Translations under genes and position numbers: made by a program
The notes under the pieces: generated by a model
Databases searched by the model: none
What the model was told of the DNA's origin: nothing
Seen by the model: the letters and a program-made list of their open reading frames with translations, nothing else
From: Pseudomonas capeferrum
Lineage (GTDB): Bacteria; Pseudomonadota; Gammaproteobacteria; Pseudomonadales; Pseudomonadaceae
NCBI RefSeq assembly: GCF_013523055.1
Contig: NZ_JAAMQM010000011.1
Location: forward strand, 124,001-188,000
Length of the DNA stretch: 64,000 nt
Reading direction: 5' to 3'
Shown: positions 10,637-18,917 of the stretch, in pieces
How positions within the stretch are numbered: position 1 is the stretch's first letter
Layout of the letters: the number at the start of each line of letters is the position of its first letter

Positions 10637-11593
10637 GTGTCGCGAACGCTGATCCGAAAGAACCCGAGCAACTTCAAGACCCTGCCGCTGCATGTCGAAG
10701 CCACCCCCGACGGCCTGACCTACAAGAGCATCGGCATGCCGCTGAATTTTGCCCAGACCCTGCAGCGGCGCAAGGCGATCCAGTTGCCCGACGCCCACAG
10801 GTTCGTGGTCGAGCTGGCCAATCTCGGCGTCTCGGTGCGCCTTACCCTGCAATGGCAACAGCGCGATTACTGGGTATTGGTGCGCCAGCGGCGTCAGGAC
10901 CGCGGCGACGTGGTCTTGAAGTTGATCTCGGGTTATGTCCCGGCCCATGAACTGAACCTGCCGCTGCACACCGCCGTCCAGGAAGTGGCTGAAGAATGCC
11001 TGCTCGAAACGCCGGAAGGCTGGTTGGGTGGACGCTTCAACGAAACCTGGCTGCCCGCGCCCTATGCAGCCGCGTTGCACTATCGTGAATCACCGCCTTT
11101 CATTCTCACGCCGGAATCCGGTGCCGCGCTGCCCGTGCATTGTGGCAGCCTGAAGCTGCTGGAGCGCCCTCGCGCCTACGTGCACCTGCCCACTGCATCG
11201 CTACAGCTCATCTACGACCTGCGCTTGCAGGTCCCCAGGGAAGCGAAGTCCGTGAGCCTGTTTCATGTCGATGAACGTCTCGAGGGCGATCATCTGGTGA
11301 CGCGCCTCAATCGCAAGCGGCCTGACCTGTACCTGATGCCTCTTGAAAACGGCCAGCCACTGGCCGAGCTCTATACGCTGCGCAAAGGCGAACTGATACC
11401 GGCGACCACCAGGGGCCTGTACCTGGCAGAGAGCTTTGCCCGGCAGGATGGTTGGCTGGTGGCCGAAGAACGGATTCGCTGGAAGGATTGGGTGAGGCAG
11501 CAGGGGCTGGTCGAACCGAAGCGCGGTTCGCGGTTGCAGCGCCTGACCGGCAAGGCCCGGGAGCTGCTGCGCAGAGCGCGTGGGTCGCTGTAA
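10637..11593 (+). CDS. Conserved hypothetical protein with a degenerate Nudix-like box
   Basis: The 318-residue protein starts at a GTG with a strong ribosome site (AAGGAGG). I do not know a described function. Residues 99-124 read like a Nudix box: Gly99, five residues, Glu105, then QEVAEECLL at 115-123, which matches REUXEEXGU except for Gln in place of Arg, Leu in place of Gly, and two extra residues in the first spacer. The preceding strands (VSVRLTLQW, DYWVLVRQRR) fit a Nudix fold. The C-terminus is basic. If catalytic, it would hydrolyse a nucleoside diphosphate-linked compound; the altered residues make this uncertain. It follows the aldo/keto reductase by 36 bp and converges with hldE. 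Confidence 0.75.
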   Translation: MSRTLIRKNPSNFKTLPLHVEATPDGLTYKSIGMPLNFAQTLQRRKAIQLPDAHRFVVELANLGVSVRLTLQWQQRDYWVLVRQRRQDRGDVVLKLISGYVPAHELNLPLHTAVQEVAEECLLETPEGWLGGRFNETWLPAPYAAALHYRESPPFILTPESGAALPVHCGSLKLLERPRAYVHLPTASLQLIYDLRLQVPREAKSVSLFHVDERLEGDHLVTRLNRKRPDLYLMPLENGQPLAELYTLRKGELIPATTRGLYLAESFARQDGWLVAEERIRWKDWVRQQGLVEPKRGSRLQRLTGKARELLRRARGSL

Positions 11594-11674
11594 CGGAATC
11601 TGTTCTGGCGTCGAATCGCAACGGCATCGAGGGCCCTTGGGCTGGGCAACCTCGACACCACGGCGTGGCGCTTC

Positions 11675-13096
11675 TCAGTTCTTGCGGATCTTCTCGACGA
11701 TCGCGGTGGTCGAGCTGTTCTCTACCAGCCCGAGCACCTTCACGGTACCGCCATAAGCGTTGACGATGTCGGCGCCCACGACCTGATCGATACCATAGTC
11801 GCCCCCTTTGACCAGGACATCCGGCTTGACTTCGCGCAGCAGGTTTTCCGGCGTGCCCTCGGCGAAGCTGATGACCCAGTCGACGGCGCCCAGCCCGGCC
11901 AGCACGGCCATGCGCCGGTCGACGCTGTTGATCGGACGTCCCGGGCCCTTCAGGCGGCTGACCGAGGCATCGTCATTGACGGCGACGATCAGGCGATCGC
12001 CTTGGGCGCGCGCCTGTTCCAGGTAGGTCACGTGGCCTGCGTGAAGAATGTCGAAACAGCCATTGGTGAAGACGATCTTCTCGTTGTGCGCGCGGGCATC
12101 GTCGATGGCCAGCAGCAACTGGTCGAGGCTCAATACGCCACGCTCCGAACCTTCTTCGCGCTGGATCGCGCGACGCAATTCAGGCGCGCTGATCGCTGCC
12201 GTGCCGAGCTTGCCGACGACGATACCCGCCGCCAGGTTGGCCAGGGCGACAGCGTGAGGCAGCTCCTCGCCAGCGGCGATGGCCGCTGCCAAGGTGGAAA
12301 TGACCGTGTCGCCGGCGCCGGTGACATCGAACACTTCGCGCGCGCGCGCTGGCAGATGCATTGCCGGATGATCGGGGCGCAGCAGGGTCATGCCGTGCTC
12401 ACCGCGGGTTACCAGCAAGGCTCCCAGGTCCAGGTCCTGCATCAGTTGCAGGCCCTTGGCGACGAGATCCGACTCGTCGGCGCAACGTCCGACGATGGTC
12501 TCGAACTCGCTGAGATTCGGGGTGATCAGGCTGGCGCCGCGGTAGATCGCGAAGTCCTTGCCCTTGGGATCGGCCAGCACCGGAATGTTGCGGGCGCGTG
12601 CCGCCTGGATCAGGCTCTGATGGTTCTTCAAGGCACCCTTGCCGTAATCCGACAGGACGAGCACCTTGACGCCTTCGAGCAACCTGTCGACCTCCACGCC
12701 AAGCGAGAGGGGGTCGGTCGCGAACGGCTCTTCGAAATCGATGCGCAGCAGTTGCTGGTGGCGGCTCATGACCCGCAGCTTGACGATGGTCGGCTGATGG
12801 GCGATCCGCTGGAAGATAGAGCGCACACCCGCGGCATGCAGGCTGTTGGCCAGGCTCTCGGCGGCCTCGTCCTGGCCGGTGACCCCGACCAGCGACGCCG
12901 GGGCGCCCAGGGCAGCGATGTTGAGGGCGACGTTCGCCGCGCCGCCGGGACGATCCTCGATCTGCTCGACCTTGACCACCGGCACCGGCGCCTCAGGCGA
13001 GATACGTGAAGTACCGCCATGCCAGTAGCGGTCGAGCATGACATCGCCGACCACCAGTACCGGGGCTTGATCGAAACGCGGCATGGACAACTTCAT
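11675..13096 (-). CDS. hldE: Bifunctional heptose 7-phosphate kinase / heptose 1-phosphate adenylyltransferase HldE
   Basis: HldE makes ADP-heptose for the LPS inner core. The N-terminal PfkB-type kinase domain (about residues 1-315) carries DVTGAGDTVISTLAAA with the catalytic Asp. The C-terminal nucleotidyltransferase domain (about 340-473) has FTNGCFDILHAGHVTYLEQ with its HxGH motif. The length of 473 residues is typical. I chose the ATG at 13094-13096 (MKLSMPRFDQ) because upstream residues do not resemble the family. It lies 130 bp downstream of msbA on the same strand. Confidence 0.97.
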   Translation of the reverse strand: MKLSMPRFDQAPVLVVGDVMLDRYWHGGTSRISPEAPVPVVKVEQIEDRPGGAANVALNIAALGAPASLVGVTGQDEAAESLANSLHAAGVRSIFQRIAHQPTIVKLRVMSRHQQLLRIDFEEPFATDPLSLGVEVDRLLEGVKVLVLSDYGKGALKNHQSLIQAARARNIPVLADPKGKDFAIYRGASLITPNLSEFETIVGRCADESDLVAKGLQLMQDLDLGALLVTRGEHGMTLLRPDHPAMHLPARAREVFDVTGAGDTVISTLAAAIAAGEELPHAVALANLAAGIVVGKLGTAAISAPELRRAIQREEGSERGVLSLDQLLLAIDDARAHNEKIVFTNGCFDILHAGHVTYLEQARAQGDRLIVAVNDDASVSRLKGPGRPINSVDRRMAVLAGLGAVDWVISFAEGTPENLLREVKPDVLVKGGDYGIDQVVGADIVNAYGGTVKVLGLVENSSTTAIVEKIRKN

Positions 13097-13192
13097 GGGC
13101 AACCCATATGGAAAAAATGAACAGGGCCGGGATATTAGCACAGGCCAGCCGATGGCTTTATTGCCGCCTGCTGGCTGCGTAATGCCGGATAG

Positions 13193-13218
13193 CGATCGGG
13201 AACGACAGGTCCCGATCG
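13193..13218 (-). terminator. Hairpin just downstream of msbA
   Basis: CGATCGGGA (13193-13201) and TCCCGATCG (13210-13218) form a 9-bp stem with an 8-base loop, starting 9 bases after the msbA stop. There is no U-tract, so it may slow or stabilise the 3' end rather than terminate. hldE follows on the same strand. Confidence 0.35.
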
Positions 13219-13226
13219 GGAGCGTT

Positions 13227-15038
13227 TCAGGTGATTTCGGCCTTGGCCGGCTCGTCGAGTCCCAAAGCATGCAGGCGGGCGTAGTGTCCGTTTGCCTGCA
13301 GCAGCTCGGCATGGGTGCCACGCTCCACCAGACGCCCCTGGTCCATGACCAGGATGAGATCGGCCTTTTCGATGGTCGACAGACGATGCGCGATCACCAG
13401 GGTGGTACGGCCCTGCATGACATGGTCCAGCGCAGCCTGGATATGCCGTTCGGACTCGGTGTCGAGTGCCGAGGTCGCTTCGTCGAGAATCAGCAACGGC
13501 GCGTTCTTTAGCAAGGCACGAGCGATCGCAAGGCGCTGGCGTTGGCCACCCGACAGCAGGACGCCGTTCTCGCCAATCTCGGTATCGAGCCCCTTGGGCA
13601 ACTGATCGATGAAATCCTTGGCATAGGCATCGGCGGCAGCGGCTTCGATGGCATCGCGGGGGGCACCGGCAAGGTCTCCGTAGGCGATGTTGTTGGCCAC
13701 GGTATCGTTGAACAAGGTGACCTGCTGAGTGACCTGGGCGACATGCCGACGCAGGTTGCGCAGTCGATAGTCCTCGATTTCCACCCCATCGAGCAGAATC
13801 TGCCCCTGATCATGATGATAGAAACGCGGGATCAGCGCTGCCAGGGTCGACTTGCCGCTGCCGGAGCGGCCAACCAGGGCGATCATTTGCCCGGGTTCCG
13901 CGGTGAAGCTGATATCGCTGAGGACCTGACGATCGGTATCGGGGTAGCTGAAGCTCAGGTTGCGCACTTCAAGTCGACCCTCAACCTGCTCTTTTTCGAC
14001 TGTGCCACGGTCCAGCTCGGGGGGTTCATCCAGCTGTTCGAAAATGCTTTCCGCGCCTGCCAGACCCTTCTGGATGGTCGAGCTGACCTCGGAAAGCTGG
14101 CGGATCGGCTTGGGCAGCAGGCCGGCGGCCGTGATGTAGGCCACCAGGTCACCCGCCGACGCATCGCCGCGCAGGAACAGCACCAGGAACATCAAGGTCG
14201 CCATGGCGCTGTAGATCACCAATTGCAGCAGGGGGGTGTAGACGGCCCCGGTCTTGGTCATGCGCAGCTGCTTGTCGGTATTGCCCTGGCTAGCCTTGAG
14301 GAAGCGCCGCTGCTCATAGCTTTCGCCGCCGAAGCTGCGGACCACGCGATAACCCTGGATAGTCTCGGAAGCCACATGGGTCACATCGCCCATGGCCACC
14401 TGGATCTTCTTGCTCTGCTTGCGGAATTTCTTGCTGGCGGTGCCCACCATCAGGGCGATCACCGGAAGAATCGCAAGCATGACCAAGGTGAGCTTCCAGT
14501 TCATCCACAGCAGGTAGGCAAACAGGAAGACGACCGTGAGGCCCTCGCGGATCACCACCTTGATCGCATCGGTCGCGGCGCCTGTCACCATGGTCACGTT
14601 GAAGGTGATCCGCGAAATCAGGTGACCGGAGTTGTGGTGGTCGAAGTAGCGGTTGGGCAATACCAACAGCTTGTTGAACAGCTCCACGCGCAGGTCGTGC
14701 ACCAGACTCAGCGAAACCTTGGCCAGGAAGTAGTTACCCAGGAACGAACCCAGCCCCTGCCAGGCCGCGATCAGGATGATCAGCAACGGCACCGCCTGCA
14801 ACAGTTGCAGGTCGCGCAGATAGGGCACGCTCGGGAACAGCACGGCCTGCGGATTGCTCAAGCCGTCGACGAAATATTTGAGGATCCCCGCCAGCATTGG
14901 CTGGGTCGAGGCGAAGATCACGAAACCCACGATACTCAGCATGAAAATGCCCAGGTAGGGTTTCACATAGCCCAGCAGCCGGAAGTAGATCTTCAGGCTG
15001 GAGTTCTGCTCCGCCGCGGGAGGTGTTTCGGCCATCAT
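13227..15038 (-). CDS. msbA: Lipid A export ATP-binding/permease protein MsbA
   Basis: MsbA is a homodimeric ABC exporter that flips core-lipid A across the inner membrane. The 603-residue half-transporter has six N-terminal membrane helices (about residues 20-320) and a nucleotide-binding domain (about 355-600) with Walker A GRSGSGKST, signature LSGGQRQRLAIARAL and Walker B LLILDEATSAL. A second Met follows the first directly; either could be the start. The stop of the upstream O-antigen ligase is 12 bp away, which points to one LPS operon. Confidence 0.97.
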   Translation of the reverse strand: MMAETPPAAEQNSSLKIYFRLLGYVKPYLGIFMLSIVGFVIFASTQPMLAGILKYFVDGLSNPQAVLFPSVPYLRDLQLLQAVPLLIILIAAWQGLGSFLGNYFLAKVSLSLVHDLRVELFNKLLVLPNRYFDHHNSGHLISRITFNVTMVTGAATDAIKVVIREGLTVVFLFAYLLWMNWKLTLVMLAILPVIALMVGTASKKFRKQSKKIQVAMGDVTHVASETIQGYRVVRSFGGESYEQRRFLKASQGNTDKQLRMTKTGAVYTPLLQLVIYSAMATLMFLVLFLRGDASAGDLVAYITAAGLLPKPIRQLSEVSSTIQKGLAGAESIFEQLDEPPELDRGTVEKEQVEGRLEVRNLSFSYPDTDRQVLSDISFTAEPGQMIALVGRSGSGKSTLAALIPRFYHHDQGQILLDGVEIEDYRLRNLRRHVAQVTQQVTLFNDTVANNIAYGDLAGAPRDAIEAAAADAYAKDFIDQLPKGLDTEIGENGVLLSGGQRQRLAIARALLKNAPLLILDEATSALDTESERHIQAALDHVMQGRTTLVIAHRLSTIEKADLILVMDQGRLVERGTHAELLQANGHYARLHALGLDEPAKAEIT

Positions 15039-15050
15039 CGAGCTCGCTGT

Positions 15051-16226
15051 TCAGTTTGAACCGGAAATTTTACCACAGGCTTGCTCTTCGACATGCGCCC
15101 ACGGAAGCATCAGCGCCATCCCCAGTGGCAACCAACTGACGAACCACTCGGCGCGAGGCGTGCCGGTGAGGCTGGCGGCATCGAACTGCATGGCCAGGGT
15201 GGAGAATATCCACAGGCCGAGCAGCATCTTGCCCAGTTCGCTGGCGCGCGCGCGCCAGATCTCGCGCAGGGCGCAGAACCAGGCCAGCCCCCAGAGCAGC
15301 AGGCCGGGTATCCCCTGCTCGATGGCGATGTGTGTGAACATGTTGTGGGTGTGGTCGAAGACGTATCCTGCCGCCTCTACCCGATAGAAGGCCCCCAGGC
15401 CCAGCCCGCCCCAGGGGTGCTCGGCGATCATGCGCAGGGATGCCTCGAGGATCTCGGGCCTGAACGATGCTCCCCGGGCCATGATCAGGTCGTGCATCAA
15501 TAGCCAGGCCGCGCCCGTGGCCAGCAGTGCTTTGAGCCCCAGCAGACTGCTCCAGCGGTTGCGGTACCAGAGCGGCGCCAGCAGCATGGTGATCACCAGG
15601 GCCAGGGCCGCGCCACGGCTCTGGCTGAGAATCACGAAAGCGCCGAGACAGACCAGCGCCAGTACCCAGAAGAGCATCAATGGCCGATTGCGCGGCCAGG
15701 CATGCGCCATCCAGATCACGGCCGCGCCCACCACGTAGGCACCCAGGATCGGATGGGAAATCTCGCCTATGCCCTCGAGTCGCGAGGTGATGTCCCACCC
15801 CTGGATCACGTAGTAATGAAGAATCGAAGCCAGACCGGCGACCCCGAGCAACAGGCCGCCGCCGCGCAGAAGGTTGCGTACCTGTGCCTGCCCCAGTTGA
15901 GCCAGCATTGGAAACGCCATGAGGAACAGCAGGATATACAGGAGCCGCTTGCCGTCGCGTGCGCCGTCCTCGCTCGTGGTCCAGGCCAGGCTCAAGGCAC
16001 ACCAGGCCAGCAGCGCAAGAATGCTTGCCCACAAGGCCGGCTGACGACGCCAGGCCTGCAGGAACACATGGCGGGAAGACCAGCCCATGACCAGTGTGGG
16101 TAGCCACAGGAACAGGATCAGGCCCTGCTGGTAGATCTTGTTGCTCGGTGCCAGCGCGATGGCGCTCAGGAACCACAGGAATCCGAATCCGAGCCAGGCC
16201 CGTGCCCAACGTTTCTGATACAACAT
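15051..16226 (-). CDS. O-antigen ligase (WaaL-type) family membrane protein
   Basis: The 391-residue protein has about eleven hydrophobic segments and the Wzy_C-type signatures LSQSRGAALALV, HPWGGLGLGAF and FDHTHNMFTHIAIEQG in the large periplasmic loop. The His in the last motif corresponds to the one required in WaaL. It should join O-polysaccharide to core-lipid A in the periplasm. I chose the ATG at 16224-16226 because GGGAGAG lies just upstream; an in-frame start 33 bp earlier has no ribosome site. Location beside msbA supports WaaL over a polymerase (Wzy), although the two are hard to separate by sequence. Confidence 0.85.
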   Translation of the reverse strand: MLYQKRWARAWLGFGFLWFLSAIALAPSNKIYQQGLILFLWLPTLVMGWSSRHVFLQAWRRQPALWASILALLAWCALSLAWTTSEDGARDGKRLLYILLFLMAFPMLAQLGQAQVRNLLRGGGLLLGVAGLASILHYYVIQGWDITSRLEGIGEISHPILGAYVVGAAVIWMAHAWPRNRPLMLFWVLALVCLGAFVILSQSRGAALALVITMLLAPLWYRNRWSSLLGLKALLATGAAWLLMHDLIMARGASFRPEILEASLRMIAEHPWGGLGLGAFYRVEAAGYVFDHTHNMFTHIAIEQGIPGLLLWGLAWFCALREIWRARASELGKMLLGLWIFSTLAMQFDAASLTGTPRAEWFVSWLPLGMALMLPWAHVEEQACGKISGSN

Positions 16227-16327
16227 CGACTCTCCCGATGATCCCGGTGACACCGTCATGGTGTAACGGTCGTGTTTTCGGCATTATTGCCGGTCATTTT
16301 GCTTGCCAGCTGACAAGGGCCCCACTC

Positions 16328-16933
16328 ATGCAATGCTCCCAGCTCTCCGAGGACGACTTCAACCGACTGACACTCGGCGCCCAGGTGCTCGAGGCAGACA
16401 GCTACGGCGCGAAAGTCTACCTGCTCCAGGATGGTAATATCCTCAAGGTCTTTCGTCGCAAGCGGCTGCTTTCATCCGCCCTGCTGCGGCCTTATTCGCA
16501 ACGCTTCATCGATAACGCCGCACGCCTGGCCGAACTGGGTATCCCGACCCTGGAAGTGATCAGCCATCACAAGCTCGACATTCCCGGCAAGACGGCCGTG
16601 CTCTACCGGCCACTGCCAGGCAAGACCCTGCTGCAGCAATCGCGCGAGCCGGGCTTCAGCTGGGAGGCACAACTGCCGCCGCTGGTCGAACTGATTCGCT
16701 CCCTGCACCGTTCAGGCATCTATTTCCGCTCCCTGCACCTGGGCAATGTGGTCGTGACGCCCGAGCATGAGCTGGGTTTGATCGATGTGGCCGACATGCG
16801 TTTCATGCGTGCGCCGTTGCCACCCCGGATGGTCCGTCGCAATGTGCAGCACCTGGCGCGCTTCATCAGCCGGGAGAATCTCGGCGAGCAGTTTCCGCTC
16901 GCAGCCCTGGAAGATGCGCTGCTCAGGCGCTGA
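16328..16933 (+). CDS. Small kinase-like LPS-cluster protein (WaaP/RIO-type fold, toluene tolerance family)
   Basis: The 201-residue protein resembles lipopolysaccharide or RIO-type kinases: SYGAKVYLLQDGNILKVFRR in the nucleotide-binding lobe, SGIYFRSLHLGNVVVT as a catalytic-loop equivalent, and LIDVADM in the DFG position. The loop has RSLHLGN where classic kinases have an HxDxxxxN motif, so the catalytic Asp is not where it is usually seen. I recall homologues annotated as toluene tolerance proteins. It is the only plus-strand gene in the LPS block and is flanked by a divergent ligase and a convergent glycosyltransferase (3-bp gap). Activity is inferred; the fold assignment is moderately sure. 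Confidence 0.75.
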   Translation: MQCSQLSEDDFNRLTLGAQVLEADSYGAKVYLLQDGNILKVFRRKRLLSSALLRPYSQRFIDNAARLAELGIPTLEVISHHKLDIPGKTAVLYRPLPGKTLLQQSREPGFSWEAQLPPLVELIRSLHRSGIYFRSLHLGNVVVTPEHELGLIDVADMRFMRAPLPPRMVRRNVQHLARFISRENLGEQFPLAALEDALLRR

Positions 16934-16936
16934 GCC

Positions 16937-18028
16937 TCAATGCCGCAGCAGACTGGACGAGCGTTCGCGGAACACCGTCCATGCCTGTTCTGGCGCGAGC
17001 GCCTGCCACTGGGCCTTCGCCAGCGCCTCACCGCTACCTTTGCCGCATGCTTCGATTGCCGCGCTCCAGGCCTCGAGGTCAGCCACCGGCAGGTAATGCC
17101 CGCTACCGCTCAGCTGCTCGCGAAACACCTGCAGATCGCTGCAGATGAGCGGCACGCTGGACATCACGGCCTCCTGCACCACCAGCCCCAGGCCTTCGGA
17201 ACGCGAGGGGACCAACAGCCAGTCGAACGCCCGGTAGAGCTGCGACAAGTCCTGCCTGTGCCCGCACAGCTGGACGCAGTGGCTCAGGCCCAGCAGCTGG
17301 ATCCGCGCCTCGAGCCGCGGTCGCAGCTCGCCTTCGCCGAGGATCGCCAGATGCAGGTCCGGTTGTTGCTCATGGGCCTTGGCGAATGCTTCGATGAGGA
17401 AGTCGAAACCCTTGCTGTCCACCAGCCGCCCTACCGCACCCAGTACCCGGGTGGGCTTTTGCGGCAGTCCGAGCATGCGCCTGGATTCCTCACAGGTACG
17501 CAGGTTGGCGATAAAGGCATAGGGGTCGAGCGCCACGCGGAGCGCATGGACAGGGCGGTCCAGCACCCGCTCCAATGACTTTGCCAGCGTGCCGGACACC
17601 GCAGCGATGTTCAGCCTGTCTGCAGGCACACTGCGCAACAGGGCGATATCACGGTCGCGCAAGCGCGAGGAACCGTGGAACAGCAAGGTGGTATGGACGC
17701 CGGGCAGGTCTTTGAGAACCGGCAGCACCAGGCGGGCAACACCGAGCCCATCGAGAAGCAGGACACCTGCATCCGACCGCTTCAGCGCTCGGCGAAGACG
17801 GGACCGCAACCACGGGTGCAACAAACGCCAGAGATTGCGCCCCTTCAACAGGCGAGGATTGAAATGCCACTCGTGCGTCGCACCGACACTGCAACATGGG
17901 CCTTGCCCTTGCAGCAGCCAACTGGTAATCGAGGAATTCTTCCCGGCCTGTGAAAGAATTTGCTGATGGACCTTATGGACAGACGAATAAGGTGAGCCAC
18001 CGGCCCACATCACGTTGACGATTTTCAT
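16937..18028 (-). CDS. Glycosyltransferase, GT4 type
   Basis: The 363-residue protein is a GT-B retaining glycosyltransferase, probably adding a sugar to the LPS outer core. The C-terminal Rossmann domain shows VLGAVGRLVDSKGFDFLIEA, HLAILGEGELRPRLE and the EGLGLVVQEAVMSSVPLI motif with its E-x7-E pattern. I chose the ATG at 18026-18028; an in-frame start 36 bp upstream also exists. The start codon directly follows a 14-bp palindrome, GGGGAAGCTTCCCC, that includes the purine-rich ribosome-binding region. Its 3' end faces the kinase-like gene. Sugar specificity cannot be read. Confidence 0.88.
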   Translation of the reverse strand: MKIVNVMWAGGSPYSSVHKVHQQILSQAGKNSSITSWLLQGQGPCCSVGATHEWHFNPRLLKGRNLWRLLHPWLRSRLRRALKRSDAGVLLLDGLGVARLVLPVLKDLPGVHTTLLFHGSSRLRDRDIALLRSVPADRLNIAAVSGTLAKSLERVLDRPVHALRVALDPYAFIANLRTCEESRRMLGLPQKPTRVLGAVGRLVDSKGFDFLIEAFAKAHEQQPDLHLAILGEGELRPRLEARIQLLGLSHCVQLCGHRQDLSQLYRAFDWLLVPSRSEGLGLVVQEAVMSSVPLICSDLQVFREQLSGSGHYLPVADLEAWSAAIEACGKGSGEALAKAQWQALAPEQAWTVFRERSSSLLRH

Positions 18029-18077
18029 GGGGAAGCTTCCCCTTTTCCCAGGCTGGTTGTCCAATTAGCAGAATTGT

Positions 18078-18887
18078 TCAATTTGCAAGGAAGCCGATAG
18101 CCGTACCCACCAAGACCCCCGCAACCAGCACCAGCAGCAGCTTGAGCCGATCGCGCTGACGCCTGCGAACCTTGCGCTGACGCTCTTGCGGCAGGCTCAC
18201 ATGGCTGCCGAAGCCCGTGTGCAGCACTGCATCGCCTTCCAGGATGACGGCGGTCAGGTCAAGTTCCGCATAACGTCGGGACAACGCCTTCTCCCCAGCA
18301 TAGGCGGCAAATGGCGCACACCGTTGATAATCGCTGAGGCGCCTGAGCCCTGGGTTCAAGGAAAAGCTTTGCCACTCGGCCTTCTCGGACAACAGGGGAT
18401 AGCACGGCACGCCTGCGATCACCTGCCGTTCGCCCAAATGGATATAGGGGCTATGGACCTTCAGGTCGTGCGCATAGCTGCGCAGCCAGACCTGCAGCAA
18501 TTGCGGGCTGACTTCCAGGATGGCCTTGGAGTCTTCGACGAAGTGGGGACGATAGAACGCCCAATCATCCTCGCAGTGGAAGATGTAAGGCGTCTTGACG
18601 TGCCCGTAGGACAGGTCGATCGATGCCAACTGGCCCAGCTTGGGCGAGTTGACGAAGACCGTGCAATGAGGCTTCCAATGCTCCGGCACCGCGGCATGCA
18701 CGGCATCGTCGCCCGAGTCCTCGGTGATGAAGACCTCGCGGATCGGTGCCGTATTGAAGCGGTCGAAGCTCTCCAGGGTATCCTTGAGCAGGTCGAAACG
18801 CCCGCAACTGGTCACCACCAGGGTGACATCACTGTTATCGCAGAAGCGCACGGAGCTCTCTCCCAAGTTTGCTAGTCGACTGTTCAT
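18078..18887 (-). CDS. Glycosyltransferase family 2-like protein with a C-terminal membrane anchor
   Basis: The 269-residue protein opens with a GT-A nucleotide-sugar binding strand (VTLVVTSCGRFDLLKDTLES) and has FHCEDDWAFYRP, a likely DxD-type metal site. The last 20 residues form one hydrophobic helix after a run of Arg and Lys (RRRQRDRLK), so the enzyme would be tail-anchored with its catalytic domain in the cytoplasm. The start is uncertain: an ATG at 18887 (used here) or a GTG at 18917 directly after the upstream stop. It lies in the LPS operon. A WapR-like role is possible by position only. Confidence 0.82.
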   Translation of the reverse strand: MNSRLANLGESSVRFCDNSDVTLVVTSCGRFDLLKDTLESFDRFNTAPIREVFITEDSGDDAVHAAVPEHWKPHCTVFVNSPKLGQLASIDLSYGHVKTPYIFHCEDDWAFYRPHFVEDSKAILEVSPQLLQVWLRSYAHDLKVHSPYIHLGERQVIAGVPCYPLLSEKAEWQSFSLNPGLRRLSDYQRCAPFAAYAGEKALSRRYAELDLTAVILEGDAVLHTGFGSHVSLPQERQRKVRRRQRDRLKLLLVLVAGVLVGTAIGFLAN

Positions 18888-18917
18888 TTGCCGGCCCGCA
18901 GGCCGAAATCGCGCCAC

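Noticed and set aside
13542..15059. Plus-strand frame of 505 codons opposite msbA
   Set aside because: Antisense shadow in high-GC DNA; msbA has all ABC motifs on the other strand.
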